Below, piece after piece: positions 1 to 5,935 of a stretch of DNA of 5,935 nt (the first letter of the stretch is position 1; the number at the start of each line of letters is the position of its first letter). Made by a program: the position numbers and the translations under genes. The notes beneath the pieces were generated by a model. It did no database searches, was not told the origin of the DNA, and was given only the letters and a program-made list of their open reading frames with translations. The stretch comes from Alphaproteobacteria bacterium (GTDB taxonomy: Bacteria; Pseudomonadota; Alphaproteobacteria; Sneathiellales; Sneathiellaceae), in NCBI GenBank assembly GCA_006226265.1, contig SBHH01000126.1:1-5935 (forward strand), written 5' to 3'.

Positions 1-140
1 GGGGGGGCTCGCCTGCGCTTGACGATGCGGCGCTCCTTCTCCTCGATCAGGCGCATATCGTCGAAGGGGATCCGGTTGCCGATCCGGTCGCTTTCTCGAA
101 GCGCATGGCCGATTTCATGGTGAGCGGCCTCACCGTCTGA
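1..140 (+). CDS. C-terminal fragment of an unidentified protein, possibly a TetR-type regulator
   Basis: Seen: an open frame runs from the left edge (first complete codon at position 3) to TGA at 138-140, giving 45 residues. Most codons end in G or C, as in the other genes here, and the stop lies 24 bases before a strong terminator, so this is very likely the real 3' end of a gene. The visible tail begins GGSPALDDAALLLLDQAH and ends MADFMVSGLTV. Inference: a run of leucines, a short EGDP turn and a final amphipathic helix resemble the last two helices of many TetR/AcrR ligand-binding domains, but the DNA-binding domain is outside the window. The product name is a guess. It is separated from the next gene by the terminator, so it probably belongs to an upstream transcription unit. 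Confidence 0.72.
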   Translation, partial: GGSPALDDAALLLLDQAHIVEGDPVADPVAFSKRMADFMVSGLTV

Positions 141-164
141 CGAAACGCGATTTTCTGAAAACAG

Positions 165-200
165 AAGCGGTTGATCTCCCGAAGATCAGCCGCTTTTTTT
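165..200 (+). terminator. Rho-independent terminator of the upstream gene
   Basis: The arms are 165-177 and 183-195, pairing over 13 positions with one G-T wobble (171/189) around a 5-base loop, CCCGA. A run of seven T (194-200) begins inside the end of the 3' arm. It starts 24 bases after the stop at 140 and faces the right way to end that gene. On the minus strand the hairpin is followed by only a few T, so it should act mainly in the plus direction. The rest of the interval up to the next gene (201-323) shows no convincing promoter or RNA gene. Confidence 0.9.
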
Positions 201-323
201 GCCTCGATCTTCAACGGTTCAAAATTCACAACGAAGCGTGATGCAGCGTCGATATGGCGAAGCTCCTGATGGTCGATAGAGGGGCGTGCCTGACTGTGAC
301 GGTTCTGACAGAGCTTGTTCGGA

Positions 324-340
324 TCGGGCTTATAGCCCGA
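324..340 (+). promoter_or_regulatory. Perfect inverted repeat touching the ribosome binding site of the lipoprotein gene
   Basis: Seen: TCGGGCT, three bases TAT, then AGCCCGA, a perfect 7-bp inverted repeat. Its last base is also the first A of the AAGGAG ribosome binding site. In RNA it would form a compact GC-rich hairpin directly against the Shine-Dalgarno sequence. In DNA it could be a small dimeric operator. There is no T run after it, so it is not a terminator. Whether it regulates anything is inference. Confidence 0.4.
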
Positions 341-345
341 AGGAG
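340..345 (+). promoter_or_regulatory. Ribosome binding site that fixes the lipoprotein start
   Basis: AAGGAG lies 4 bases before ATG 350. The only longer in-frame choice, ATG 254, has no purine-rich site in front of it and would put the lipobox cysteine at residue 70, too deep for a signal peptide. With ATG 350 the cysteine is residue 38. Confidence 0.75.
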
Positions 346-349
346 CAGC

Positions 350-1510
350 ATGGTCTATCAGGCATCAACAATTTTATTTGAGGGCCCGCGGAAACAAAAC
401 GCCCTGTTCCGAATTGGCAGATTGCTTGCGTTTGGCTTTCTTCTTCTCATGCTGTCGGGGTGTAGCCATATCGACGACAATCTCCTGAATCAGGAAATCG
501 GCGATTTCTCTCATAGCACCGTTGCACTGGCGGCGGTGATTCAGAACGATTTCGGGTTGGCCGAAAAAATCAATTCCCTCGCTTTTGTCAACAACCTGGA
601 ACTGCAGCTTGAGGCGGGTGGTAATCCCGATACGACCCTGAAGCCGCTTTTTTCAGGTAAGGATATCGCCGCTCGTCAGGCTCTTCTTGCGGCATTGACC
701 GGTTATGCTGAAACAATGGCGGTGGTCGCGTCCGGCAAGGCCGTGAAGGAGAATCTTCCGGATATCAGCAGCCTGGTCAGCAATCTCAAATCCCTGAAAT
801 CCGAACAGTTCAATCTCTCCCATTCCCTGACGGTGCAAGAAAGCGACGACCTCGTCAATGATATGAGCCTGTTCGAGGAACTGTTCATTCTGCCGGCCCG
901 CGATGCGCGTCTTGTCCCGATTGTAGAGAAAGGGGAGGCCGCCCTTAAAAAAGCCGCCATGCTGCTTTATCTCGACATCGGCGCGCCCGAGGATCAGGCA
1001 AGCCAGTGCAACTACAGCGCGCCCTCCAACAGTACCGAACTTTCCTTGTCCGGTCTCAAACTCTGCCGGGGCGGACTTCGCGCCATCGCAGCGACAGCTA
1101 TCCATTTCGATGTCACCACCTGGAAGGACCGGCTGCAGTTCGAAAGGGCGCAGAAAAATTCAATGCTCGCCACAAAACGCGAGAGCGTGCAGCGTCTGGT
1201 CGGTATTCAGCGGGTGGGCAATGATCTTGACCAGCTTTACGCCGACAGTCAGGCCGCTCTCACGGTAATGCTCGCGGCGCATGGGGAAATTGCGGCGACG
1301 CTCAACTCGGCTATTAATTCCAGTCTGTCGAAAAGCTTTGTGCTGTCGAAAAATGCTCTATTCCTGCAGAAGGTCGGGGCACTGGTGCAAAGCTCGAACA
1401 AGGTAACGCAGGAAGTCGAGGCACTGGCAAGCCCCGCTGCGGCGGCTCCTTCTTCGCAATCTCTATCCGACAGTTTTTTAACCACAGGAGACGATGATGT
1501 CAGCAAATAG
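350..1510 (+). CDS. Uncharacterised helical lipoprotein
   Basis: Seen: 386 residues from ATG 350. A basic n-region (PRKQNALFRIGR, about residues 13-24) precedes a hydrophobic stretch and the lipobox LSGC, so Cys38 should be lipidated after cleavage by signal peptidase II. Residue +2 is Ser, not Asp, which by the usual sorting rule points to the outer membrane. The mature part, about 349 residues, appears almost wholly helical and rich in Leu, Ala and Ser, with no second membrane segment. Its only other cysteines, Cys220 and Cys239, flank a polar loop and could form a disulfide in the periplasm. The last 30 or so residues are an Ala/Pro/Ser-rich, then acidic, tail. I recognise no family and no catalytic motif. 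Its 3' end overlaps the start of the next gene, implying a two-gene operon. Base composition is lower in GC than acnA: three 60-base rows that I counted gave 50-55% and one 45%. That is not strong enough to claim transfer. Confidence 0.85.
   Translation: MVYQASTILFEGPRKQNALFRIGRLLAFGFLLLMLSGCSHIDDNLLNQEIGDFSHSTVALAAVIQNDFGLAEKINSLAFVNNLELQLEAGGNPDTTLKPLFSGKDIAARQALLAALTGYAETMAVVASGKAVKENLPDISSLVSNLKSLKSEQFNLSHSLTVQESDDLVNDMSLFEELFILPARDARLVPIVEKGEAALKKAAMLLYLDIGAPEDQASQCNYSAPSNSTELSLSGLKLCRGGLRAIAATAIHFDVTTWKDRLQFERAQKNSMLATKRESVQRLVGIQRVGNDLDQLYADSQAALTVMLAAHGEIAATLNSAINSSLSKSFVLSKNALFLQKVGALVQSSNKVTQEVEALASPAAAAPSSQSLSDSFLTTGDDDVSK
1486..1490 (+). promoter_or_regulatory. Ribosome binding site inside the lipoprotein gene, for the small downstream gene
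   Basis: AGGAG lies within the last codons of the lipoprotein gene. It is followed by two adjacent in-frame ATG codons: 1494 is 3 bases away and 1497 is 6 bases away. The second has the more usual spacing and is taken as the start, though 1494 remains possible and adds only one Met. Ribosomes finishing the lipoprotein at 1510 pass over this site, which favours coupled translation. Confidence 0.7.
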
Positions 1511-1826
1511 CTATAAAACGGCACTCGATAAACTGTTGCAGGCGCAGAAGGCTCTTGATGATCAGGATATCTCGACCATGCCAGCCGATCAGGCCGCCAG
1601 TCTCGAGCGCAGCAAATCCGCGATCTATCAGGAGATACAAGCTGTGCAGGCGCAGGCGATCAGCCGCCGCGACGATGCCTACAAAATCGAGACGACAGCT
1701 TTTGCCGGGGCAAAATCGGATCTTGAAAGCCTATCGAAATGGGTTTCCGCCCGCGCCAAACTGGAAAGCGAGCTATTCAGTGTTCTCACCAAGGGGTTGA
1801 GCGTCGCTCTCTCCCTCTTCTTTTGA
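1497..1826 (+). CDS. Small helical protein of unknown function, coupled to the lipoprotein
   Basis: Seen: 109 residues from ATG 1497 (110 from ATG 1494), overlapping the lipoprotein stop by 14 bases. The chain is nearly all helix-forming, with likely helices at about 4-24, 32-65 and 70-97. Repeated small and hydrophobic spacings, as in YQEIQAVQAQAISRR, suggest a helical bundle or coiled coil. There is no cysteine and no N-terminal signal peptide. The last 17 residues (LFSVLTKGLSVALSLFF) are hydrophobic to amphipathic and end in Phe-Phe, and may contact a membrane or a partner. I do not recognise the family. Inference: the shared operon and the helical nature of both products suggest they act together, yet the partner is exported while this one shows no export signal, which leaves the compartment unexplained. 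Its TGA directly abuts the stop of the converging Nudix gene. Confidence 0.75.
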   Translation: MSANSYKTALDKLLQAQKALDDQDISTMPADQAASLERSKSAIYQEIQAVQAQAISRRDDAYKIETTAFAGAKSDLESLSKWVSARAKLESELFSVLTKGLSVALSLFF

Positions 1827-2648
1827 TCACTTGTTCATGATGGCGTCGACGGCGCGGCGGGTAACGCTGTAGCCTGCCTCTGCCGGGATCAGCAGGAATT
1901 TCCCTTCCTCCGTCACTTCCAGCTCGGGCAGCACGGTGAAAGTATCACTTGCATGGGCATCGGCAACCGCCGCGTCGGCGGAGGCAAATTTGCTTAACGC
2001 CTCGACATTCATGCGGGTCGGGAAAATGACCGTGAAGCGGCCCGCATCAGCCGCTGCCATCACTTCATTCGGGCCAACCCAGACGGAATCGACCGATTCC
2101 TCCCCGTCATGGGCGGCGAGCTGATGCGGTGGCGCCTTGGCGATGAAGAAGTGGGTGTCGAAGCGCTTCGGCATATGATGTGGGGTGATCCAGTGCGAAT
2201 AATGGCCCAGAAGATCGATCGCCAGCTCCAGATTTTCGGCTTTTAGCATGTCGAGGATCGGCACCTCCCCATTCTGAAGCGGCATGCGGTAGGCTTCTGC
2301 AAGGCTTTCAAGCCGGTCATGAGTGACAAGCTCTCCGCTCTCCCGGTCGCGGGCGAGCAGAATATTCGCTTCCTCGAAGCTTTCGCGGATCGAGGCGATC
2401 TTAAAGGAAAGAAGCGGATCACCCCGGTCGGCGTCCGCTGGCAGATAGTCGGCAAGCTCCGCCACCATGTCGGCATCATCCACCTTGCCACCCGGGAAGA
2501 CCAGTGCGCCGGAGGCAAAGTCGATCTGATGATGGCGGACCACCATGAAGACCTCCAGGCTGTCGTTGGCTTTTTTACAATCGCGGACCAGCAGGACAGT
2601 GGCGGCGGGTTTCAGGGCAACAGGTTCTTTTGTCATAATCGGGACCAT
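1827..2648 (-). CDS. NUDT19/RP2-like Nudix hydrolase
   Basis: Seen: 273 residues. FPGG is at 51-54 and the second half of the Nudix box, RESFEEAN, is at 88-95. Glu92 and Glu93 are the expected metal ligands. The gap from Gly54 to Arg88 is 34 residues where the classic box has 14, so about 20 residues are inserted. This insertion, together with GX5D instead of GX5E and the later motif WITPHHMPKRFDTHFF (153-168), is typical of the NUDT19/RP2 subfamily. Known of the family: mammalian NUDT19 hydrolyses CoA and acyl-CoA at the diphosphate, while bacterial members are mostly untested, so CoA diphosphatase is only the likeliest role. Odd: the Gly normally closing EEXG is Asn95. There is no signal peptide, so it is probably cytosolic. 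Met5 (codon at 2636) is an alternative start, and neither start has a clear Shine-Dalgarno site. It follows the DUF1223 gene by 53 bases, which hold a candidate promoter. Confidence 0.9.
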   Translation of the reverse strand: MVPIMTKEPVALKPAATVLLVRDCKKANDSLEVFMVVRHHQIDFASGALVFPGGKVDDADMVAELADYLPADADRGDPLLSFKIASIRESFEEANILLARDRESGELVTHDRLESLAEAYRMPLQNGEVPILDMLKAENLELAIDLLGHYSHWITPHHMPKRFDTHFFIAKAPPHQLAAHDGEESVDSVWVGPNEVMAAADAGRFTVIFPTRMNVEALSKFASADAAVADAHASDTFTVLPELEVTEEGKFLLIPAEAGYSVTRRAVDAIMNK

Positions 2649-2667
2649 TTTTATTGTTTATTGGTCC
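2642..2667. repeat. Inverted repeat GGACCA-N14-TGGTCC across the Nudix start
   Basis: Seen: GGACCA (2642-2647) and TGGTCC (2662-2667) are perfect 6-bp inverted repeats around an AT-rich 14-base spacer. One arm covers part of the Nudix start codon (2646-2648); the other lies just after the candidate -10 box. The arm centres are 20 bases apart, close to two turns of DNA, which would suit a dimeric regulator. If transcribed in full, the same bases could pair in mRNA and cover the AUG. Six-base arms can arise by chance. Confidence 0.3.
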
Positions 2668-2668
2668 T

Positions 2669-2697
2669 ATATTGCTACAGCTTCCCTGCCGGATCAA
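2669..2697 (-). promoter_or_regulatory. Candidate promoter of the Nudix gene
   Basis: Reading the minus strand: TTGATC (2697-2692), a 17-base spacer, then CAATAT (2674-2669). Compared with the alphaproteobacterial housekeeping pattern TTGAC-N17-CTATAT, the -10 matches 5 of 6 and the spacing is ideal. Transcription would begin near 2662, leaving a leader of about 14 bases with no Shine-Dalgarno site. The -35 element starts 5 bases past the stop of the DUF1223 gene. Confidence 0.4.
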
Positions 2698-2701
2698 CGC
2701 A

Positions 2702-3430
2702 TCAATTCGAAAGCGGGATATTGAGGGCGGCGAAAACGGGACCGTAGTTCGCTTTCTGGATGATGAAGGCGCAGCCATCGCGTCCTTCGGCCCGCATTTT
2801 GGTGAGATCAAGTTCCAGTTTCCGGGGGCTGCCGTCCCAGGATCCTGCATCATGGATATCGCGGACAATATTGTGATAGGTGAGGCTGCGGCCTGAATTT
2901 TCCCCGCGCCCGACATTAACACTTTTTGCCGTGTCATAGCCGAACAGCCAGATTTGCGCCTCCTCCGATCCTTGCGGCAGATCAACCTCCAGAATATCGC
3001 CCTTGCGGTTCCAGGCAAGAGTAAGCGGGGGGGCTGCCGCCTCGTCCTTGTCGAGAAGGGCCGTTACGCCGTTTCGGTCCGATCCAACCACATGAGTGCG
3101 GCCATCGACGACCATCTGCGGCGTATAGACATAGCGGGCATGGAAACTGTCGCGGTAATGCGCCTGACGGGCATCATTCGCGGGGCTGCCGAAAGTGTCT
3201 TTCCAGCCGATATAATCCCAGTAGGTGACCGCGAAGGAAAGGCCGAGAACATCCTTGTCCTTCACAAGATCCCCCATCAGGCGATCTGCGGGCGGGCAGG
3301 AACTGCAGCCTTGAGAGGTATAAAGCTCCATCACCGATTTCGGCTGATGGATATCGGCCGCAAATGAAACACCGGTGAAGAGCAGGAGAAGGGAAGGCGC
3401 CAACAGGGCTGTCAGGATCAGTTTTCTCAT
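2702..3430 (-). CDS. DUF1223 family secreted protein with a thioredoxin-like CxxC motif
   Basis: Seen: 242 residues, a normal length as I recall for the family. MRK starts a signal peptide with a long hydrophobic core and likely cleavage after SFA or SFAA (residues 24/25), so the mature protein should be periplasmic or secreted. The segment MELYTSQGCSSCPPAD (34-49) holds the CSSC motif (Cys42, Cys45) at the place of a thioredoxin-fold active site. This motif, and the later YTPQMVVDGRTHVVGSD, are the DUF1223 hallmarks. Known: the family is related to thioredoxin-like proteins, but I know of no firmly established reaction. Inference: it may act in periplasmic thiol-disulfide chemistry. It lies downstream of acnA on the same strand but beyond acnA's terminator, with 105 bases between the genes. 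ATG 3430 has only a weak GGGA in front of it. There is no clear terminator after its stop. Confidence 0.92.
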   Translation of the reverse strand: MRKLILTALLAPSLLLLFTGVSFAADIHQPKSVMELYTSQGCSSCPPADRLMGDLVKDKDVLGLSFAVTYWDYIGWKDTFGSPANDARQAHYRDSFHARYVYTPQMVVDGRTHVVGSDRNGVTALLDKDEAAAPPLTLAWNRKGDILEVDLPQGSEEAQIWLFGYDTAKSVNVGRGENSGRSLTYHNIVRDIHDAGSWDGSPRKLELDLTKMRAEGRDGCAFIIQKANYGPVFAALNIPLSN

Positions 3431-3436
3431 GATCCC

Positions 3437-3465
3437 AAAGTAGTTCAGCCCCCGTTCACAGACAA
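3437..3465 (-). promoter_or_regulatory. Weak candidate promoter of the DUF1223 gene
   Basis: Reading the minus strand: TTGTCT (3465-3460), a 17-base spacer, then TACTTT (3442-3437). The match to consensus is poor (4/6 and 3/6), but it is the best-spaced pair in the short gap after the acnA terminator. Transcription would start at about 3430, the A of the start codon, giving a leaderless message. That would agree with the lack of a good ribosome binding site. Confidence 0.22.
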
Positions 3466-3466
3466 A

Positions 3467-3480
3467 TCACCTCTCGGTGA
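3467..3480. repeat. Short inverted repeat TCACC-TCTC-GGTGA between acnA and the DUF1223 gene
   Basis: Perfect 5-bp arms around 4 bases, lying between the acnA terminator and the weak -35 candidate at 3460-3465. It could be an operator or a small second hairpin after the terminator. It is short enough to be chance. Confidence 0.2.
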
Positions 3481-3486
3481 AAGCAT

Positions 3487-3514
3487 AAAAAACGGCGGCC
3501 CGAAGACCGCCGTT
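3487..3514 (-). terminator. Rho-independent terminator of acnA with a UUCG loop
   Basis: On the minus strand, AACGGCGGTC (3514-3505), loop TTCG (3504-3501) and GGCCGCCGTT (3500-3491) form a 10-bp stem with one G-U pair. A six-T run (3492-3487) follows, beginning within the stem's end. The loop is the very stable C(UUCG)G tetraloop. It lies 21 bases past the acnA stop. On the plus strand no T run follows, so it acts in one direction. Confidence 0.92.
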
Positions 3515-3535
3515 CCGGATGCATATCCTGTTACT

Positions 3536-5935
3536 TCACGCTGCGGAAAGATTCCGGAGCACATATTGCAGGATGCCGCCGTGGCGGTAATATTCCGCCT
3601 CGTCCGCCGTATCGATGCGGCAGAGCAGGCCGACCTCTTCGGTTGAGCCGTCGCTCCGCGTGATCTTGCAATTGACCGTCATGCGGGGCGTAATGCCTGC
3701 TTCGATCCCGGTCAGATCAACGACTTCGCTGCCGTCAAGCTTCAGGCTCTTGCGGGTGACGCCTTCGGGGAACTGCAGCGGCAGAACGCCCATGCCGACG
3801 AGGTTGGAGCGGTGGATCCGCTCGAAGCTTTCGGCGACAACGGCCTTGATACCAAGGAGAAGCGTGCCCTTGGCCGCCCAGTCACGGCTGGAACCCGTGC
3901 CGTATTCCTTCCCGGCGAAGACGACCAACGGGGTGCCTTCGGCATGGTATTTTTCAGCGGCATCGAAAATCGACATCTGCGTCCCGTCCGGCATATGACG
4001 GGTGACCCCGCCCTCCGTACCAGGGGCTACTTCGTTCCGGAGGCGGATGTTGGCGAAGGTGCCGCGGGTCATGACCTGGTCATTACCACGGCGCGAACCA
4101 TAGGAGTTGAAGTCCTTCTGCGCGACTTGATGCGATTTCAGATACTCGCCCGCCGGGCCGTCCGCCTTAATGGCGCCCGCCGGGGAGATATGGTCGGTCG
4201 TGACCGAATCGCCGAGCAGGGCGAGAACCCGCGCGCCGTTGATATCGGCAAAATCGCCGGGCTCCTTCTGCATGCCTTCGAAATAGGGCGGATGCTGGAC
4301 GTAGGTCGAGGTGCTGTCCCAGGTGTAGGTCTGCCCCTCGGCCGTCTCGATCGACTGCCAATGCGCATCGCCCGAGAAGACGTCGCCATATTGCGTGACG
4401 AACATGTCGCGGGCCACCGCATCGCGGACGGTCTGCTGCACTTCCGCATTGCTCGGCCAGATATCCTTCAGGTAAACCGGATTGCCGTCCTTGTCGGTGC
4501 CAAGGGCGTCGGTCGTGATATCGACATTAAGCGATCCGGCAATGGCATAGGCAACGACCAGCGGCGGGGAGGCGAGATAGTTTGCTTTCGCCTGCGGGCT
4601 CACGCGGCCTTCGAAGTTGCGGTTACCGGAAAGGACCGAGCAAGCGACGAGATCGCCTTCGGCAATCGCATCGGCAATTGGCGCATCGACCGGACCGGAG
4701 TTTCCGATACAGGTGGTGCAACCGTAACCGACGAGGTTGAAACCGAGCGCATCGAGATCATCCTGCAGGCCTGCCTTCGCAAGATAGTCGGTCACAACCT
4801 TCGATCCCGGGGCGAGGGAGGTTTTGACCCAGGGCTTTACGCTGAGGCCCTTTGCAAGCGCATTCCGCGCCACCAGACCGGCGGCGAGCATCACGCTCGG
4901 GTTCGAGGTATTGGTGCAGGAGGTGATGGCGGCGATGATCACATTGCCATGGCCGATCTTGTAATCCTTGCCGGCAACGGCGACCTGTTTCTTGAGGTCG
5001 TCGCCTGCCTTGGCGAGATCGGGCAGAACCTTCTGGAAGGCGCTGGAGGCCTCCGACAGAAGCACCCGATCCTGCGGCCGCTTGGGGCCCGCCAGGCTCG
5101 GCTCAACCGTGGAGATATCAAGCTCCAGCGTTGCCGTGAATTCAGGATCCGGGGTGCTGGAATCGCGCCACATGCCTTGTGCCTTCGCATAGGCTTCCAC
5201 CAGCTTGACCCGTTCCGGATCGCGCGCGGTGAAGTTGAGATAGTTGATGGTTTCGGCATCGATCGGGAAGAAGCCGCAGGTCGCGCCATATTCCGGGGCC
5301 ATGTTGGAGATGGTCGCCCGGTCGGCGAGGCCAAGCTCGGCAATGCCGGGGCCGTAGAACTCGACGAACTTGCCGACCACGCCCTGCGCGCGCAGCATCT
5401 GCGTGACGGTGAGGACAAGGTCGGTTGCGGTCGTACCTTCCTTCAACTTGCCGGTCAGCTTGAAGCCGACGACTTCCGGGATCAGCATGGAGATCGGCTG
5501 GCCGAGCATGGCGGCTTCCGCCTCGATGCCGCCGACGCCCCAGCCCAGAACCGCCAGGCCGTTGACCATGGTGGTGTGGCTGTCGGTGCCGACCAGCGTG
5601 TCGGGATAGGCGAACTCGACGGTGCCTTTGTCGGTCTTGGCTTTCGTGGTCCAGACCGTTTGCGAAAGATACTCAAGGTTCACCTGATGGCAGATGCCGG
5701 TGCCGGGGGGCACCACGCCGAAGTTGTCAAAGGCGTCCTGGCCCCAACGCAGGAAGGCATAGCGTTCGCCGTTGCGCTCGTACTCGCGCGCCACGTTCGC
5801 CTTGAAGGCGCCAGCGGTACCAAACTGATCCACCATCACCGAGTGGTCGATAACCAGGTCCACGCGGGACAGCGGATTAATCTTGGTCGGATCGCCGCCC
5901 AGTGCCACCATGGCGTTGCGCATGGCGGCAAGGTC
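3536..5935 (-). CDS. acnA: Aconitate hydratase A (N-terminus beyond the window)
   Basis: Converts citrate to isocitrate through cis-aconitate in the TCA cycle; cytosolic, with a [4Fe-4S] cluster. Seen: 799 codons plus stop, starting in-frame at the right edge with [16 protein letters not shown]. From memory of E. coli AcnA (891 residues), about 100 N-terminal residues are missing, so the true start and promoter are outside. Counting from the first visible residue, the cluster cysteines are Cys340 (in [10 protein letters not shown]) and Cys406/Cys409 (in [13 protein letters not shown]), with the same 66+3 spacing as in E. coli AcnA. Other family blocks are [49 protein letters not shown], and the swivel-domain blocks [16 protein letters not shown] and [15 protein letters not shown] near the C-terminus. 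The order of blocks is the AcnA/IRP type, not AcnB. The frame is intact with no key residue missing. GC is higher than in the plus-strand pair. A strong terminator follows. Confidence 0.98.
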   Translation of the reverse strand, partial: DLAAMRNAMVALGGDPTKINPLSRVDLVIDHSVMVDQFGTAGAFKANVAREYERNGERYAFLRWGQDAFDNFGVVPPGTGICHQVNLEYLSQTVWTTKAKTDKGTVEFAYPDTLVGTDSHTTMVNGLAVLGWGVGGIEAEAAMLGQPISMLIPEVVGFKLTGKLKEGTTATDLVLTVTQMLRAQGVVGKFVEFYGPGIAELGLADRATISNMAPEYGATCGFFPIDAETINYLNFTARDPERVKLVEAYAKAQGMWRDSSTPDPEFTATLELDISTVEPSLAGPKRPQDRVLLSEASSAFQKVLPDLAKAGDDLKKQVAVAGKDYKIGHGNVIIAAITSCTNTSNPSVMLAAGLVARNALAKGLSVKPWVKTSLAPGSKVVTDYLAKAGLQDDLDALGFNLVGYGCTTCIGNSGPVDAPIADAIAEGDLVACSVLSGNRNFEGRVSPQAKANYLASPPLVVAYAIAGSLNVDITTDALGTDKDGNPVYLKDIWPSNAEVQQTVRDAVARDMFVTQYGDVFSGDAHWQSIETAEGQTYTWDSTSTYVQHPPYFEGMQKEPGDFADINGARVLALLGDSVTTDHISPAGAIKADGPAGEYLKSHQVAQKDFNSYGSRRGNDQVMTRGTFANIRLRNEVAPGTEGGVTRHMPDGTQMSIFDAAEKYHAEGTPLVVFAGKEYGTGSSRDWAAKGTLLLGIKAVVAESFERIHRSNLVGMGVLPLQFPEGVTRKSLKLDGSEVVDLTGIEAGITPRMTVNCKITRSDGSTEEVGLLCRIDTADEAEYYRHGGILQYVLRNLSAA

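Noticed and set aside
47..229. A 60-residue minus-strand open frame at the left end
   Set aside because: It crosses the terminator hairpin and the 3' end of the upstream gene, and has no recognisable features or clear ribosome binding site.
305..334. Promoter for the lipoprotein gene, CTGACA followed by CTTATA or TATAGC
   Set aside because: The spacing is 18 bases for a poor -10 box or 20 for a better one. The start site would fall within the ribosome binding site region, leaving almost no leader.
254..349. A 32-residue N-terminal extension of the lipoprotein, starting at ATG 254
   Set aside because: No ribosome binding site precedes ATG 254, and it would move the lipobox cysteine to residue 70. 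ATG 350 has AAGGAG and a normal lipoprotein signal peptide.
653..1105. A 150-residue minus-strand open frame inside the lipoprotein gene
   Set aside because: It is antisense to a gene with a clear signal peptide and start site. Its composition looks like a mirrored coding frame.
1797..1824. Terminator-like GAGCGTCGCTC followed by a pyrimidine-rich run at the end of the small plus-strand gene
   Set aside because: Only four base pairs can form around a 3-base loop, and the run is mixed C and T. It lies fully in coding sequence.
350..1826. Recent horizontal transfer or a mobile island carrying the lipoprotein pair
   Set aside because: GC is only mildly lower than in acnA and similar to the Nudix gene rows I counted. 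No integrase, transposase, direct repeats or tRNA are visible nearby.
4138..5676. Several long open frames on both strands inside acnA
   Set aside because: They are Arg/Ser/Pro-rich shadow frames of a GC-rich, clearly conserved aconitase gene.

Overview
The window looks like chromosomal DNA from an alphaproteobacterium. The pointers are an AcnA-type aconitase followed on the same strand by a DUF1223 secreted protein, an adjacency I recall from alphaproteobacterial genomes, a NUDT19/RP2-like Nudix hydrolase, moderately high GC, and promoter-like sites closer to the alphaproteobacterial than the enterobacterial consensus. The genus cannot be read from the sequence.

Layout, left to right. Bases 1-140 hold the last 45 codons of a plus-strand gene, perhaps a TetR-type regulator, closed by a strong intrinsic terminator (165-200). 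After a leader of about 150 bases with a perfect 7-bp inverted repeat touching the ribosome binding site, a plus-strand pair follows: an unrecognised, mostly helical lipoprotein (350-1510) and a small helical protein (1497-1826) whose start lies inside the lipoprotein's 3' end. The pair looks translationally coupled.

The remaining genes are on the minus strand and meet the pair tail to tail with no spacer: the two stop codons form the palindrome TGATCA at 1824-1829. In their own reading order they are acnA (3536-5935, N-terminus outside the window), its terminator with a UUCG loop (3514-3487), a DUF1223 secreted thioredoxin-like protein (3430-2702), and the Nudix hydrolase (2648-1827), which has its own candidate promoter. 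The terminator after acnA suggests the three minus-strand genes are not simply one operon.

The minus-strand genes are conserved metabolic or housekeeping types: citrate to isocitrate in the TCA cycle, a periplasmic CxxC protein, and a probable (acyl-)CoA or nucleotide diphosphatase. The part with least known biology is the lipoprotein/small-protein pair. No mobile element, CRISPR array, tRNA, rRNA or phage gene was seen, and no stretch over 300 bases lacks a gene. I did not find a convincing new multi-gene system; the pair at 350-1826 is the only candidate for undescribed biology.
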